A stretch of 64,000 nucleotides of DNA from Rhizobium altiplani (GTDB lineage Bacteria > Pseudomonadota > Alphaproteobacteria > Rhizobiales > Rhizobiaceae), in the NCBI RefSeq assembly GCF_001542405.1, contig NZ_LNCD01000106.1, forward strand, positions 124,001 to 188,000, given 5' to 3'. A program made the position numbers and the translations under genes. Of this stretch, positions 30,665 through 40,660 are shown piece after piece (within the stretch, counting starts at the first letter, position 1; each line of letters opens with the position of its first letter). The notes below the pieces were generated by a model. It was not told the DNA's origin. It worked only from the letters and a program-made list of their open reading frames with translations, and made no database searches.

Positions 30665-31690
30665 TCAGGACGTAGACTGCCTGGCCGGCCCCGTCGACTC
30701 GCGCAGGATCAGTTCGACGGGCCACAATTCGTGGATCTCCAGCGGAGACCGTCCCGACAGCAATTGCAGGACAAGATCGGCGCATCGCGTTCCTGCCGCG
30801 CGCATCGAAGACCGCGTTGCCGAAAGCGACGGCACCATGTTGTCCGCCGTCAGATACGGAAAGACGTCGTCGTGAGCGATGACCGAAACGTCCCGGCCGA
30901 TCTGCAGCCCGAGCGAGCGGGCCGCCCGATAGACGCCGAGCGCCGTCATCATGGATCCGGCGACGAAGGCAGTTGGCGGGTTGGGTTGTTCGAGGAAAGA
31001 TCGAGCGAAGCGGAAGCCAAGCTCGTCGGTGAAATTCCCGCTCGCCATCAGCTGCGGATCGGGCTCGATGCCATGGCTTTGAAGAGCCTTGCGGAAGCCG
31101 CTGTCCCGGTGAAGGGCATAGGTCGCGCCCGGCCGACCGTTTATCATCGCAATTCGCCGATGGCCGAGATCGATCAGGTGCGAGGTCGCGCGCATGATCG
31201 CAGCTTCGTTATCGATATCAAGCCAGGCGTGCGGCACGTCAATGGCCGACCGGCCATGCACGAGGAAGGGCATGCCGAGCTCGTGGAGCAGCGCGATGCG
31301 CTCGTCATTCGGTTTCGGCGAATGCACGATGATCGCGTCGACGCGCCGGCTCTCCACAAGTCGGCGGTAAAGCTGCATCTCGTCTTCCTGGTTCGGATCC
31401 GCCATCGGGATGACGAGAATGTCGGTTTCTTCCGCCACCAGCCGCTCCGCCATGCCGGCCATGAATTCGGCGAAGTGGAACTCGCCGGCACGCCCCATCA
31501 CCACGCCGATCGCGCCCGCCCGACCCGTCTTCAGCCGCACCGCGTTGACGTTCGGGCTGTAGCCCAGTCTGACGGCGGCTTCCGCAACGCGTGCACGCGT
31601 GGTCTCGCTCACCTCAGGATAACCACTCAGCGCACGACTGACTGTCGTTGGAGACAATCCGACCTGTTTCGCGAACTCTTTAAGCTTCAT
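30665..31690 (-). CDS. thuR: LacI family repressor of the trehalose utilisation locus
   Basis: 341-residue regulator. The N-terminal LacI helix-turn-helix is MKLKEFAKQVGLSPTTVSRA, with hinge LGYSPNVNAVRLK, then a periplasmic-binding-like sensor domain (AIGVVMGRAGEFHFAEFMAG; HDDVFPYLTADNMVPSLSAT). It is divergent from thuE and separated by 315 bases that hold two identical 19-bp sites. Position and family match ThuR of Sinorhizobium, which controls trehalose/maltose-type uptake. The effector is expected to be the sugar or a keto-derivative. Confidence 0.9.
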   Translation of the reverse strand: MKLKEFAKQVGLSPTTVSRALSGYPEVSETTRARVAEAAVRLGYSPNVNAVRLKTGRAGAIGVVMGRAGEFHFAEFMAGMAERLVAEETDILVIPMADPNQEDEMQLYRRLVESRRVDAIIVHSPKPNDERIALLHELGMPFLVHGRSAIDVPHAWLDIDNEAAIMRATSHLIDLGHRRIAMINGRPGATYALHRDSGFRKALQSHGIEPDPQLMASGNFTDELGFRFARSFLEQPNPPTAFVAGSMMTALGVYRAARSLGLQIGRDVSVIAHDDVFPYLTADNMVPSLSATRSSMRAAGTRCADLVLQLLSGRSPLEIHELWPVELILRESTGPARQSTS

Positions 31691-31781
31691 TCAACATTGC
31701 GTCTTTCGTGCTGGTCCATCTGGCTGATCGCCGCCAAGTGCTGGTCTTGCTTATGGCCTAAGCATAGCAGCTTACAAGCAA

Positions 31782-31800
31782 CCAAACCGTTTTCAATTTT
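31782..31800. promoter_or_regulatory. thu operator O1 (thuR-proximal)
   Basis: CCAAACCGTTTTCAATTTT, identical over 19 bases to the copy at 31957-31975. The core AAACCGTTT is palindromic around a central C, like LacI-family half-sites. It is 92 bases upstream of the thuR start, probably for autoregulation or looping. Confidence 0.65.
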
Positions 31801-31920
31801 GGATATTCCCCGAAGAGGTATTTCGACCTTTACCCACAACCAAATTGAGCAGCATCTCTATGATTTTGCTTTGTTATCAATATGTGATCGCGGTTGTGCG
31901 ACTTTGGCACGAGTGCCCGC

Positions 31921-31975
31921 TTGACTCAATATCGACCTTCTGACAACTTTTTCCAGCCAAACCGTTTTCAATTTT
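31921..31975 (+). promoter_or_regulatory. thuE promoter with operator O2
   Basis: CTTGACT places a good -35 at 31921-31926. A weak -10 (CAACTT, 31944-31949) follows after 17 bases. Directly downstream, at the expected start of transcription, lies the second copy of CCAAACCGTTTTCAATTTT (31957-31975). A LacI-type repressor bound there would block initiation. The thuE ATG follows 31 bases later. Confidence 0.6.
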
Positions 31976-32005
31976 TCCAATGTTTGGTTCTTTTGGGAGG
32001 AAGAT

Positions 32006-33271
32006 ATGAAGTTTCGTTTCACAGCGGTCGCCGTCGCGGCCGCCTTGATTGGCGTCGCACAACCGTCCTTCGCCGCAAATATCAGCATTTCCGCCAGCTC
32101 CACAGGCAAGAACCTGGAGCTCCTCCGCAAGCAGCTCGACGCCTTCGAGAAGGAGACCGGCAACAAGGTCAGCATCGTGACCATGCCGTCCTCCTCGACC
32201 GAGCAGTTCTCGCAGTACCGCCTGTGGCTCGCCGCCGGCAACAAGGACGTCGACATCTATCAGACCGACGTCATCTGGGCGCCGCAGCTGGCGGATCAGT
32301 TCGTCGACCTGAAGGATGCCGCCAAGGATGTCGTCGGCGACTTCTTCCCGTCGATCATCGCTTCGCAGACCGTGAACGGTCGCCTCGTGGCGCTACCGCT
32401 CTACACCGACGCGCCGGCGCTCTACTACCGCAAGGACCTGCTCGACAAATACGGCAAGCAGCCGCCGAAGACCTGGGACGAAATGGCGGCAACCGCCAAG
32501 GAAATCCAGGAAAAGGAACGCGCCGCCGGCCAGAAAGACCTCTGGGGTTATGTTTTCCAGGGCAATGCCTACGAAGGCCTGACCTGCAACGCGCTCGAAT
32601 GGGTGAAGTCGTCGGGCGGTGGCCAGATCATCGAACCGGACGGCACGATCTCCATTAACAACGAGAATGCCGCGGCAGCGCTTGACCGCGCCAAGGGATG
32701 GATCGGGACGATCTCGCCCGGCGGCGTCCTCGCCTATCAGGAAGAAGAGTCCCGCGGCGTCTGGCAGACCGGCAATGCCGTCTTCATGCGCAACTGGCCC
32801 TATGCCTATTCCCTCGGCAATGGCGCAGACAGTGCCGTCAAGGGCAAGTTCGATGTAACGACGCTTCCGGTTGCCAAGCAAGGCGACTCGCCGTCATCGA
32901 CGCTCGGCGGCTGGAATCTCGCAGTCTCCAAATACTCTGAGAACCAGGACGCCGCGATCGCGCTCGCCAAGTTCCTGACCTCCAAGGAGAGCCAGAAACA
33001 GCGGGCGATCGAGCTCTCCAACCTGCCGACGCTGTCGGCGCTCTATGACGACAAGGACATCGCCGCGGCACAGCCGTTCATGCCGAACTGGAAACCAATC
33101 TTCCAGAACGCCGTTCCGCGTCCGTCGGCATCCGCCAAGGTCAAGTACAACGAAGTCTCCTCGAAGTTCTGGACCGCCGTTCACAACTCGCTTTCGGGCA
33201 ACGGCACGTCCGCAGAAAACCTCGAGCTTCTCGAGGCCGACCTGACATCGCTGAAGGGCGAGAACTGGTAA
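32006..33271 (+). CDS. thuE: Trehalose/disaccharide ABC transporter binding protein
   Basis: 421-residue periplasmic binding protein. It has a Sec signal peptide (MKFRFTAVAVAAALIGVAQP, cleavage near FAAN) and a MalE-like mature part (NISISASSTGKNLELLRKQL; TDVIWAPQLADQFVDL; PTLSALYDDKDIAAAQPFMP). A GGGAGGAAG ribosome site precedes the ATG. It is the first gene of a plus-strand operon with two permeases, an ATPase, thuA and thuB. The gene order matches the rhizobial thu locus for trehalose, maltose and sucrose uptake (established for Sinorhizobium meliloti; inference here). Confidence 0.92.
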   Translation: MKFRFTAVAVAAALIGVAQPSFAANISISASSTGKNLELLRKQLDAFEKETGNKVSIVTMPSSSTEQFSQYRLWLAAGNKDVDIYQTDVIWAPQLADQFVDLKDAAKDVVGDFFPSIIASQTVNGRLVALPLYTDAPALYYRKDLLDKYGKQPPKTWDEMAATAKEIQEKERAAGQKDLWGYVFQGNAYEGLTCNALEWVKSSGGGQIIEPDGTISINNENAAAALDRAKGWIGTISPGGVLAYQEEESRGVWQTGNAVFMRNWPYAYSLGNGADSAVKGKFDVTTLPVAKQGDSPSSTLGGWNLAVSKYSENQDAAIALAKFLTSKESQKQRAIELSNLPTLSALYDDKDIAAAQPFMPNWKPIFQNAVPRPSASAKVKYNEVSSKFWTAVHNSLSGNGTSAENLELLEADLTSLKGENW

Positions 33272-33282
33272 TCGAAGGCATC

Positions 33283-33309
33283 GGCAGCGGCGGACGTCCC
33301 GCCGCTGCC
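33283..33309 (+). terminator. Intercistronic hairpin thuE-thuF
   Basis: GGCAGCGGCGG (33283-33293) and CCGCCGCTGCC (33299-33309) form a perfect 11-pair GC stem with a five-base loop, starting 11 bases after the thuE stop. There is no T tract. It probably stabilises thuE mRNA or attenuates read-through. Confidence 0.75.
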
Positions 33310-33355
33310 CTTCCCTGAGACGCCACCGTCAATCGCCTCAAGAAGCGGGTACCAC

Positions 33356-34342
33356 ATGACTGAAGCCGCAGTTTCCCAAAGCGTCGGATCGCGAGCGCGC
33401 GCCGTCAATACCTCGTCGGACTTGCGCGCCGAGCGCATCCGTTCCGCCTGGATATTCCTGGCCCCCACCCTGTTCATTCTTGCCGTCGTCGCCGGATGGC
33501 CCCTTTTCAGGACGATCTATTTCAGCTTCACGAACGCATCGCTCACCAACCTCAGCGGCGCCGAGTTCGTCGGCTTCAAGAACTACCTCTCCTGGATCAC
33601 GCTGAAGAGCGGGCGCACGGTCTATAGCGGCCTGCTCGCCGACCCGAATTGGTGGAAAGCGGTCTGGAACACGATGAAATTCGCGTTCCTGTCGGTGACC
33701 ATCGAAACCATCCTCGGCCTCATCGTCGCCCTGGTACTGAACGCGAATTTCCCTGGCCGTGGCATCGTCCGGGCCGCCATCCTCATTCCCTGGGCAATCC
33801 CGACAATCGTTTCCGCCAAGATGTGGGCCTGGATGCTCAACGACCAGTTCGGCATCCTCAACGACATCCTGCTCGGCATGGGCCTGATCAGCCAGAAGAT
33901 CGCCTGGACCGCCAATCCCGAGACGGCAATGATCGCGGTGCTGATCGTCGACATCTGGAAGACGACGCCTTTCATGGCGCTTCTCATCCTCGCCGGTCTG
34001 CAGATGGTACCTGCCGATATTTACGAGGCGGCAAAGATCGACGGCATCAATCCGATCAAGGTATTCTGGCGCCTGACCCTGCCGCTTGTCCGCCCGGCCA
34101 TCATGGTCGCCGTGATCTTTCGCATGCTCGACGCTCTGCGCATCTTCGACCTGATCTATGTGCTGACGCCGAACAATGCTCAGACCAAGACCATGTCCGT
34201 CATGGCGCGCGAAAACCTCTTCGACTTCGACAAGTTCGCCTATGGGGCGACGGCGTCGACCGTGCTCTTCCTTATCATCGCGACGATCACCGTGCTCTAC
34301 ATGTGGCTCGGTCGCGTCAAACTCGGTGGGAGCGACCGCTGA
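33356..34342 (+). CDS. thuF: Trehalose/disaccharide ABC transporter permease, MalF type
   Basis: Inner-membrane permease of 328 residues. After a cytoplasmic tail (about 30 residues) the first helix is SAWIFLAPTLFILAVVAGWP. The EAA loop is YEAAKIDGINPIKVFWRLTL near residue 225. The stop TGA overlaps the thuG ATG by one base (TGATG). It works with thuG and the ATPase thuK as a CUT1 importer. Confidence 0.93.
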   Translation: MTEAAVSQSVGSRARAVNTSSDLRAERIRSAWIFLAPTLFILAVVAGWPLFRTIYFSFTNASLTNLSGAEFVGFKNYLSWITLKSGRTVYSGLLADPNWWKAVWNTMKFAFLSVTIETILGLIVALVLNANFPGRGIVRAAILIPWAIPTIVSAKMWAWMLNDQFGILNDILLGMGLISQKIAWTANPETAMIAVLIVDIWKTTPFMALLILAGLQMVPADIYEAAKIDGINPIKVFWRLTLPLVRPAIMVAVIFRMLDALRIFDLIYVLTPNNAQTKTMSVMARENLFDFDKFAYGATASTVLFLIIATITVLYMWLGRVKLGGSDR

Positions 34343-35172
34343 TGCTGCTGACCCTGACCAAGAACACGCTCTTCTATCTGCTCGTCACCGTCATCGTCAT
34401 AATCGCGGTTTTCCCGTTCTACTATGCGATCCTGACGAGCTTCAAAGCCGGCACTGCCCTTTTCGAGGTCAACTACTGGCCGACCTCGATCTCGCTCACC
34501 AACTACACGTCGGTGCTGACCACCGGCAGCTTCATCCGCAGCCTCGGAAACTCGCTGCTCGTCGCCATCCTCGTTGTCGCAGCCTCGCTGCTGCTGGCCG
34601 TCACAGCATCCTATGCGCTTGCCCGCGTCAATTTCCGCGGCCGCGCGCTGCTGATGCTGACGATCCTGTCGGTCTCGATGTTCCCGCAGATCGCCGTGCT
34701 CGCTGGCCTGTTCGAGTTGATCCGTTGGATCGGCATCTTCAACACGCCCTTCGCGCTGATCTTCTCCTATATGATCTTCACCCTGCCCTTCACGGTCTGG
34801 GTTCTGACCACCTTCATGCGCGATCTGCCGATCGAAATCGAGGAAGCGGCGATCGTCGACGGCGCCTCGCCGTGGGTCATCATCACCCAGGTTTTCATGC
34901 CGCTGATGTGGCCGGCTCTAGTCACGACCGGTCTGCTTGCCTTCATTACAGCCTGGAACGAATTCCTCTTCGCCCTAACATTCACCTCATCGGACGCTCA
35001 GCGAACGGTGCCGGTTGCCATTGCCCTGCTTTCGGGCGGCAGCCAGTTCGAAATCCCGTGGGGCAACATCATGGCAGCATCCGTCATTGTTACGGTCCCT
35101 GTCGTTGTCCTGGTCCTGATATTCCAGCGGCGCATCATTTCCGGCCTGACCGCCGGCGGCGTCAAAGGTTGA
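34342..35172 (+). CDS. thuG: Trehalose/disaccharide ABC transporter permease, MalG type
   Basis: 276 residues and six helices. ATG 34342 overlaps the thuF stop by one base and gives MLLTLTKNTLFYLLVTVIVI; the open frame continues upstream inside thuF but that part is a shadow. The EAA loop is EEAAIVDGASPWVIITQVFM near residue 170. Followed after 12 bases by thuK. Confidence 0.93.
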   Translation: MLLTLTKNTLFYLLVTVIVIIAVFPFYYAILTSFKAGTALFEVNYWPTSISLTNYTSVLTTGSFIRSLGNSLLVAILVVAASLLLAVTASYALARVNFRGRALLMLTILSVSMFPQIAVLAGLFELIRWIGIFNTPFALIFSYMIFTLPFTVWVLTTFMRDLPIEIEEAAIVDGASPWVIITQVFMPLMWPALVTTGLLAFITAWNEFLFALTFTSSDAQRTVPVAIALLSGGSQFEIPWGNIMAASVIVTVPVVVLVLIFQRRIISGLTAGGVKG

Positions 35173-35184
35173 AGAAAGCACGAT

Positions 35185-36213
<1,029 letters not shown>

Positions 36214-36288
36214 CATCTACCAAAAACCACAGGATCCGCCTCGCCTCCCATCGAGGTCGATCCACCATCTGCATGAAGGAGCAAGACC

Positions 36289-37074
36289 TTGCCTATTCGC
36301 ACCATTGTCTGGGGTGAAAACATCCACGAGACCACCAATGCCATCGTTCGGGGCATCTATCCCGAAGGCATGCACACCACCATCGCCAACGCGCTGAATA
36401 CCGATCCGGCGATCCAGGCGACGACGGCCACGCTGCAGGAGCCCGAGCACGGCCTGACGGAAGCCCGCCTTGCCGAAACCGATGTCCTCACCTGGTGGGG
36501 CCACAAGGATCACGGCGCGGTCTCCGACGTTGTCGTCGAGCGCGTCGCCAAGCGCGTCTGGGAAGGCATGGGCCTTCTCGTCCTGCACTCCGGCCACTTC
36601 TCGAAGATCTTCAAGCGTCTGATGGGCACCCCCTGCGCGCTGAAGTGGCGCGAAGCCGGCGAGCGCGAGCGTCTGTGGACGATCAACCCACGCCACCCGA
36701 TCGCCGCCGGTCTCGATGAAAACTTCGTTCTCGAAAACGAGGAAATGTACGGCGAGCAGTTCTCCGTGCCGGAGCCGCTGGAAACCGTCTTCATCTCCTG
36801 GTTCCAGGGCGGCGAAGTCTTCCGTTCGGGCCTCACCTGGCGCCGCGGTGCCGGCAACATTTTCTACTTCCGCCCTGGCCACGAAACCTATCCGACCTAT
36901 CATGATGCCAACGTTCAGAAGGTACTCATCAACGGCGTGAAATGGGCCTATAACCCGCAAGGTGATCTGAAGAGCATCACCGATGCCCCGAATGTTCCGG
37001 TCGAAAAGGCTCTAGAGCCGATCGTCGAACGCGGCCCGCGACTGCATCAGGCCGGCGAAGCCGGTTACCGCTGA
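36289..37074 (+). CDS. thuA: ThuA trehalose utilisation protein
   Basis: 261 residues of the ThuA family (class-I glutamine-amidotransferase-like fold, but lacking its catalytic Cys). Landmarks are [52 protein letters not shown], and [20 protein letters not shown]. The start is TTG at 36289, seven bases after AAGGAG; no ATG fits. With thuB it takes part in conversion of trehalose-type disaccharides to 3-keto derivatives in S. meliloti and Agrobacterium (established for relatives). Confidence 0.92.
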   Translation: MPIRTIVWGENIHETTNAIVRGIYPEGMHTTIANALNTDPAIQATTATLQEPEHGLTEARLAETDVLTWWGHKDHGAVSDVVVERVAKRVWEGMGLLVLHSGHFSKIFKRLMGTPCALKWREAGERERLWTINPRHPIAAGLDENFVLENEEMYGEQFSVPEPLETVFISWFQGGEVFRSGLTWRRGAGNIFYFRPGHETYPTYHDANVQKVLINGVKWAYNPQGDLKSITDAPNVPVEKALEPIVERGPRLHQAGEAGYR

Positions 37075-37085
37075 GGAGCACACAT

Positions 37086-38192
37086 ATGCGACTACTCATT
37101 CTTGGCACCGGCTCGATGGCCAGAAACCAGGTTGCCAACTTCCTCGCCATCGACGGCGTGGAAGTTGTCGGCGCCGTCGATACCGACCCGGCGCGCCTCG
37201 CCGAATTTGCCGATCACTTCCACATCGAGAAGCGCTTCCAGACGCTCGAGGAAGCGATCGCATGGGGTGAATTCGACGCGGCCACCAACGTCACGCCTGA
37301 TCGCATCCACCACGCGACGAGCCTGGCGCTGATATCAGCCGGCAAGCACGTCTTCTGCGAAAAGCCGCTGGCCGAGCATTACGACCACGCCTTGGAGATG
37401 ACGGAAGCGGCAGAGGCTGCCGGCGTCATCAACATGGTCAACCTCACCTATCGCAACGTCGCTCCGCTGCAGCGGGCCCGCGAAATGGTCTTGGCGGGAG
37501 AACTCGGCACCATCAGGCACGTCGAGGCCTCCTACCTGCAAAGCTGGCTGGTCTCGCGCGCCTGGGGCGACTGGCGCACGGAATCGCGCTGGCTGTGGCG
37601 CCTGTCGACCGGTCACGGCTCGAACGGCGTGCTCGGCGACGTCGGCATCCACATCCTCGACTTCGCCGCCTATGGCGCGGCGACCGATATCGACCACGTC
37701 TTTGCCCGCCTGAAGACCTTTAACAAGGCACCGGGCGGCCAGATCGGCGAGTACCTGCTGGATGCCAACGACAGCTTCACCATGTCGGTCGATTTCACCA
37801 ATGGTGCACTCGGCGTCATCCATGCGACCCGCTGGGCAACCGGCCATCTCAATGAGCTGAAACTTCGCGTCTATGGCGAAAAGGGCAGCCTTGAGGTCAT
37901 CCATCGCCCTGACGGTTCCGAACTGCGCGGCTGCTTCGGCGAGGATATCGAGACCGCCACCTGGCGCGACGTCGAGGTCCCGGCTGTTCTGACCAACTAT
38001 CAGCGCTTTGCGGAAGCCGTCAGAACCGGAAAGCAGGACGACCCGACCTTCCGCCACGCCGCCAATCTGCAGAAGGTCCTCGACCTTGCGATCGTGTCGG
38101 AGAAGGAGCGGCGGGAGCTCAATCTGCTGGAGGCCTCCGAGCAGGATAGCCCGGCAGACAAGCGGATACCGCCGCTGACCGTCGTGGTCTGA
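37086..38192 (+). CDS. thuB: ThuB, Gfo/Idh/MocA-family dehydrogenase
   Basis: 368-residue NAD(P)-dependent oxidoreductase. An N-terminal Rossmann fold starts MRLLILGTGSMARNQVANFL, with the family EKPL motif in KHVFCEKPLAEHYDHA near residue 95. The C-terminal substrate domain has DVGIHILDFAAYG, where the H/D residues form the active site. It is coupled to thuA (11-base gap). In rhizobia ThuAB oxidise trehalose and related disaccharides to 3-keto forms. Confidence 0.93.
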   Translation: MRLLILGTGSMARNQVANFLAIDGVEVVGAVDTDPARLAEFADHFHIEKRFQTLEEAIAWGEFDAATNVTPDRIHHATSLALISAGKHVFCEKPLAEHYDHALEMTEAAEAAGVINMVNLTYRNVAPLQRAREMVLAGELGTIRHVEASYLQSWLVSRAWGDWRTESRWLWRLSTGHGSNGVLGDVGIHILDFAAYGAATDIDHVFARLKTFNKAPGGQIGEYLLDANDSFTMSVDFTNGALGVIHATRWATGHLNELKLRVYGEKGSLEVIHRPDGSELRGCFGEDIETATWRDVEVPAVLTNYQRFAEAVRTGKQDDPTFRHAANLQKVLDLAIVSEKERRELNLLEASEQDSPADKRIPPLTVVV

Positions 38193-38248
38193 CAAAGGCA
38201 CCTGCGAAAAAGCCAGGCACCTTGATGCGGACATTCATACGACTGTCT

Positions 38249-38366
38249 CCGTCATGCCGGCCTTGAGCCGGCATCCAGCCGCACGGCGTCCGCGGTGCGA
38301 AAAGATCTTTCGCGCGCAAGGACTTGCGCGCGCTGGACCCTGGCTCATGGGCCGGGGTGACGACGG
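38249..38366. repeat. RIME-like mosaic palindromic element
   Basis: The outer ends are related in inverted orientation (CCGTCATGCCGGCC at 38249-38262 and GGCCGGGGTGACGACGG at 38350-38366). Inner palindromes are ATGCCGGC/GCCGGCAT (38254-38274), AAAGATCTTT (38301-38310 region) and CGCGCGCAA/TTGCGCGCG (38311-38332). The gapped mosaic of palindromes is typical of short intergenic repeats in Rhizobiales. It lies between thuB and a convergent aminotransferase gene. Confidence 0.65.
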
Positions 38367-38408
38367 ATGGGACATCCGCTTCGATACGCCACAGGAGTTG
38401 AACAATGC

Positions 38409-38428
38409 AGGCCCGCTAGCGCGGGCCT
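38409..38428. terminator. Bidirectional terminator thuB / aminotransferase
   Basis: AGGCCCGCTAGCGCGGGCCT is a perfect 20-base palindrome with a four-base loop, placed between two convergent genes. It is followed by TCATCATT on the plus strand. Confidence 0.75.
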
Positions 38429-38442
38429 TCATCATTTCGAGA

Positions 38443-39603
38443 TCACCGAAGACGATCCGCGAGCAAACCGATCGAAGCCGCATCGGCATTGGCGAAAGCC
38501 AGGCGGAGATAGTGCTCCTGCCCCTCCCCGAAATAGCTCCCAGGTAGGCAAACAACACCGGCCTCCTTCGCCAGACGCTCTGCGACAGCGGCTGAGCTGA
38601 GCTCCGCGAACGGGTGGCGGATGAACGCGAAATAGGCGCCAAGCGCACCGATCTCCCAGGCAGGCAATCCGGACATGACGGCCCGCAACGCATCCGCGCG
38701 GCGCGCAATCTCCAGGCGATTTCCCGCCCGCCAGTCCGCAAGGATCGGCATTGCCTCGGCAACGGCAACCTGCGCAGCGCGCGGCGCGCAGATCTGCATG
38801 TTGTCCATGACCTTGGTAATCTCGGCAACGACGTTAACGCCGGCGGTGATCGCTCCGAGACGATGGCCGGGAATGCAGAAGGACTTCGAGAAGCTGTAGA
38901 GCAGGATCAGCGTGTCTTCCCAGCTGGGGATGCCAAGCAACGGATGCGGGGCGCCATAGCCTTCGGGAAGGAAGTCGCGATAGGTTTCGTCGACGATCAG
39001 CCACGCCCCATGCTTGCGGCAGAGGCTAAACAGTTCCAGCAGCAATTCAGGCGGATAGACAGCGCCCGTCGGATTGTTCGGCGTGACCACCGCCAAGACC
39101 TTGGCGCCGGCCGCGAGCGCCTTTTCGGCCGACTGCACCTCAGGCAGGAAGCCATTTTCCGTATTGCAGTCGACGAGAACGCGCTTGATGCCGAGCATCG
39201 ACAGCGTCGTCTCCTGATTGAAATAGAACGGGTTGGTCAGCGCCACGGTATCGCCGGAACCGGCGAGCGCGATGGCCACCGACATGAAGGCCTGGTTGCA
39301 GCCCGCAGTGATATGGATATTGGCGGCAGCAACGGACGCCCCATAGACGTCAGACATATGCCGGGCATATGCGTCTCTCAGCACGCCCTCGCCCTCGATC
39401 GGCCCATAGCCCGTCGTCTTCGGCGAAGATGCCGCTTCGCCGAGCAGCCGCAACATTTCGGGATGGGCTGGATAGCCGGGCACCGCCTGCGAGAGATCGA
39501 CCAGTGGACCTTTGCCGCCCTTGTATTCGCGAGCCCAGGCGAGAACCGAGGGAATGGGTGGCGGAGACAGGCGGGAAACAAGCGGATTGGCCAAGGCAGA
39601 CAT
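38443..39603 (-). CDS. Class I/II PLP-dependent aminotransferase
   Basis: 386 residues. ATG 39603 gives MSALANPLVSRLSPPPIPSV; the upstream extension to 39675 lacks a ribosome site. PLP-enzyme landmarks: YGPIEGEGVLRDAYA, NIHITAGCNQAFMSVAIALA, the Asn in VVTPNNPTGAVYPPE, the Asp/Tyr in LIVDETYRDF, and the Schiff-base Lys in LYSFSKSFCIPGHRLGAI, then an Arg in HYLRLAFA near the end. The amino donor/acceptor pair is unknown; it resembles aspartate/aromatic-type transaminases. It faces thuB and lies 91 bases downstream of fnrN on the same strand. Confidence 0.9.
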   Translation of the reverse strand: MSALANPLVSRLSPPPIPSVLAWAREYKGGKGPLVDLSQAVPGYPAHPEMLRLLGEAASSPKTTGYGPIEGEGVLRDAYARHMSDVYGASVAAANIHITAGCNQAFMSVAIALAGSGDTVALTNPFYFNQETTLSMLGIKRVLVDCNTENGFLPEVQSAEKALAAGAKVLAVVTPNNPTGAVYPPELLLELFSLCRKHGAWLIVDETYRDFLPEGYGAPHPLLGIPSWEDTLILLYSFSKSFCIPGHRLGAITAGVNVVAEITKVMDNMQICAPRAAQVAVAEAMPILADWRAGNRLEIARRADALRAVMSGLPAWEIGALGAYFAFIRHPFAELSSAAVAERLAKEAGVVCLPGSYFGEGQEHYLRLAFANADAASIGLLADRLR

Positions 39604-39694
39604 GCAGATCTCTTCTCGAACGAGGTGAACCATCACTCCTGCACGGAATGGGCTTGCTCGGCAACCTGCATTCAAGAATGCCGCACAGGGATCG

Positions 39695-40411
39695 TCAGGA
39701 GCCGCAGCAGGCCTTGAGCTTCGACAGCTTCGGCACCTCGATATGCCTGTTGGCGACGATCGAGATCACGCCGTCGGTTCTCAGCTTCGACAGCTGGCGG
39801 GAAACCGTTTCGACGGTCAGCCCCAGGAAGTCGGCAATGTCGGCCCGCGACAAAGGCAGCTCGAACCGGCGCTTTTCGCCGACAGTTTCGGGATCGAGAT
39901 GGGTGGCGATCAGCAACAGGAAACTAGCAACCTTCTCGGCGGCCGTCTTGCGTCCGAGCGTTACCATCCAGTCCCGCGCTTCGTCCAACTCACGCAGCGC
40001 CTGCGCCATCAGCCGCTCGGCCAGTGCGGTATTACTCTTGACCATGCGCTCCAGCGCGGCCTTCGGAATGCGACAGAGGTTGACGTCGGAGGCAGCCTCC
40101 ACCGACACGGCATTCTCATTCGCATTGAGCCTGCCGAGAAGGTCAGGAGCGAACTGCAGGCCGACGATCTGCTGTCGTCCGTCTTCCAGCCTCTTCGTAA
40201 GCTTCACGACGCCGCGGATCACGGTGGCATAGGATTCGGCCGGCATCTTCTCACCAGCGAGCTCGTCGCCGGATTGATAATTGACCAGGCGTGTATGCGC
40301 GGAAAGCATCAGCAGCTCCTCAGCGCTGAGCGCACCGCACACGCCCTTGTGGCGGATCTCACAGCTCATGCAACGCACTGGTATGTTTGAATTATGTATG
40401 TCTTTGCGCAT
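39695..40411 (-). CDS. fnrN: Crp/Fnr-type oxygen-sensing regulator FnrN
   Basis: 238 residues from the ATG at 40411. The N-terminus holds the Fe-S cluster ligands Cys14, Cys17 and Cys25 in CMSCEIRHKGVCG (CX2CX7C), with Cys113 as the probable fourth ligand. This distinguishes FnrN from cluster-free FixK. The cyclic-nucleotide-like beta barrel follows, then the helix-turn-helix RADIADFLGLTVETVSRQLS, with the E-SR contacts that read TTGAT half-sites. An anaerobox 59 bases upstream indicates autoregulation. Likely targets include low-oxygen respiration genes such as the cyd operon beginning 800 bases away (inference). Confidence 0.92.
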   Translation of the reverse strand: MRKDIHNSNIPVRCMSCEIRHKGVCGALSAEELLMLSAHTRLVNYQSGDELAGEKMPAESYATVIRGVVKLTKRLEDGRQQIVGLQFAPDLLGRLNANENAVSVEAASDVNLCRIPKAALERMVKSNTALAERLMAQALRELDEARDWMVTLGRKTAAEKVASFLLLIATHLDPETVGEKRRFELPLSRADIADFLGLTVETVSRQLSKLRTDGVISIVANRHIEVPKLSKLKACCGS

Positions 40412-40469
40412 CAAAATCAGCTCCGCGCAAAAGCATAGACCACGGCCATGGCGAGAGAACAGCAATTTC

Positions 40470-40483
40470 TTGATCGTGGTCAA
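40470..40483 (-). promoter_or_regulatory. Anaerobox upstream of fnrN
   Basis: TTGATCGTGGTCAA differs from the FNR/FixK consensus TTGAT-N4-ATCAA at one base. It lies about 59 bases upstream of the fnrN ATG, consistent with autoactivation or autorepression. Confidence 0.7.
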
Positions 40484-40617
40484 AGTGTCACGATGAAGCG
40501 GCGCGCTACGCCGTTCCCCAACGATCGGCCGGCTTCTGCTTCCTGACCCCTATCGAGGCACCAAATTGCCGCAGGCCTCACTTGCCGATTGCCCAGACAG
40601 CCGACCGGATTATAGTG

Positions 40618-40637
40618 ATTTCAGAAATTTCTGAAAT
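40618..40637. promoter_or_regulatory. 20-bp perfect palindrome upstream of the GbsR-like gene
   Basis: ATTTCAGAAATTTCTGAAAT is its own reverse complement and ends 23 bases before the ATG of the GbsR/MarR-type regulator. It probably is that regulator's own operator and so would control the whole cydDC-cydABX operon (inference). Confidence 0.65.
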
Positions 40638-40660
40638 TACAGACATTACGGAGACCGTAT

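Noticed and set aside
38249-38366. Possible CRISPR-like repeat
   Set aside because: Only one set of different palindromes, no regular spacers; it is a mosaic intergenic element.
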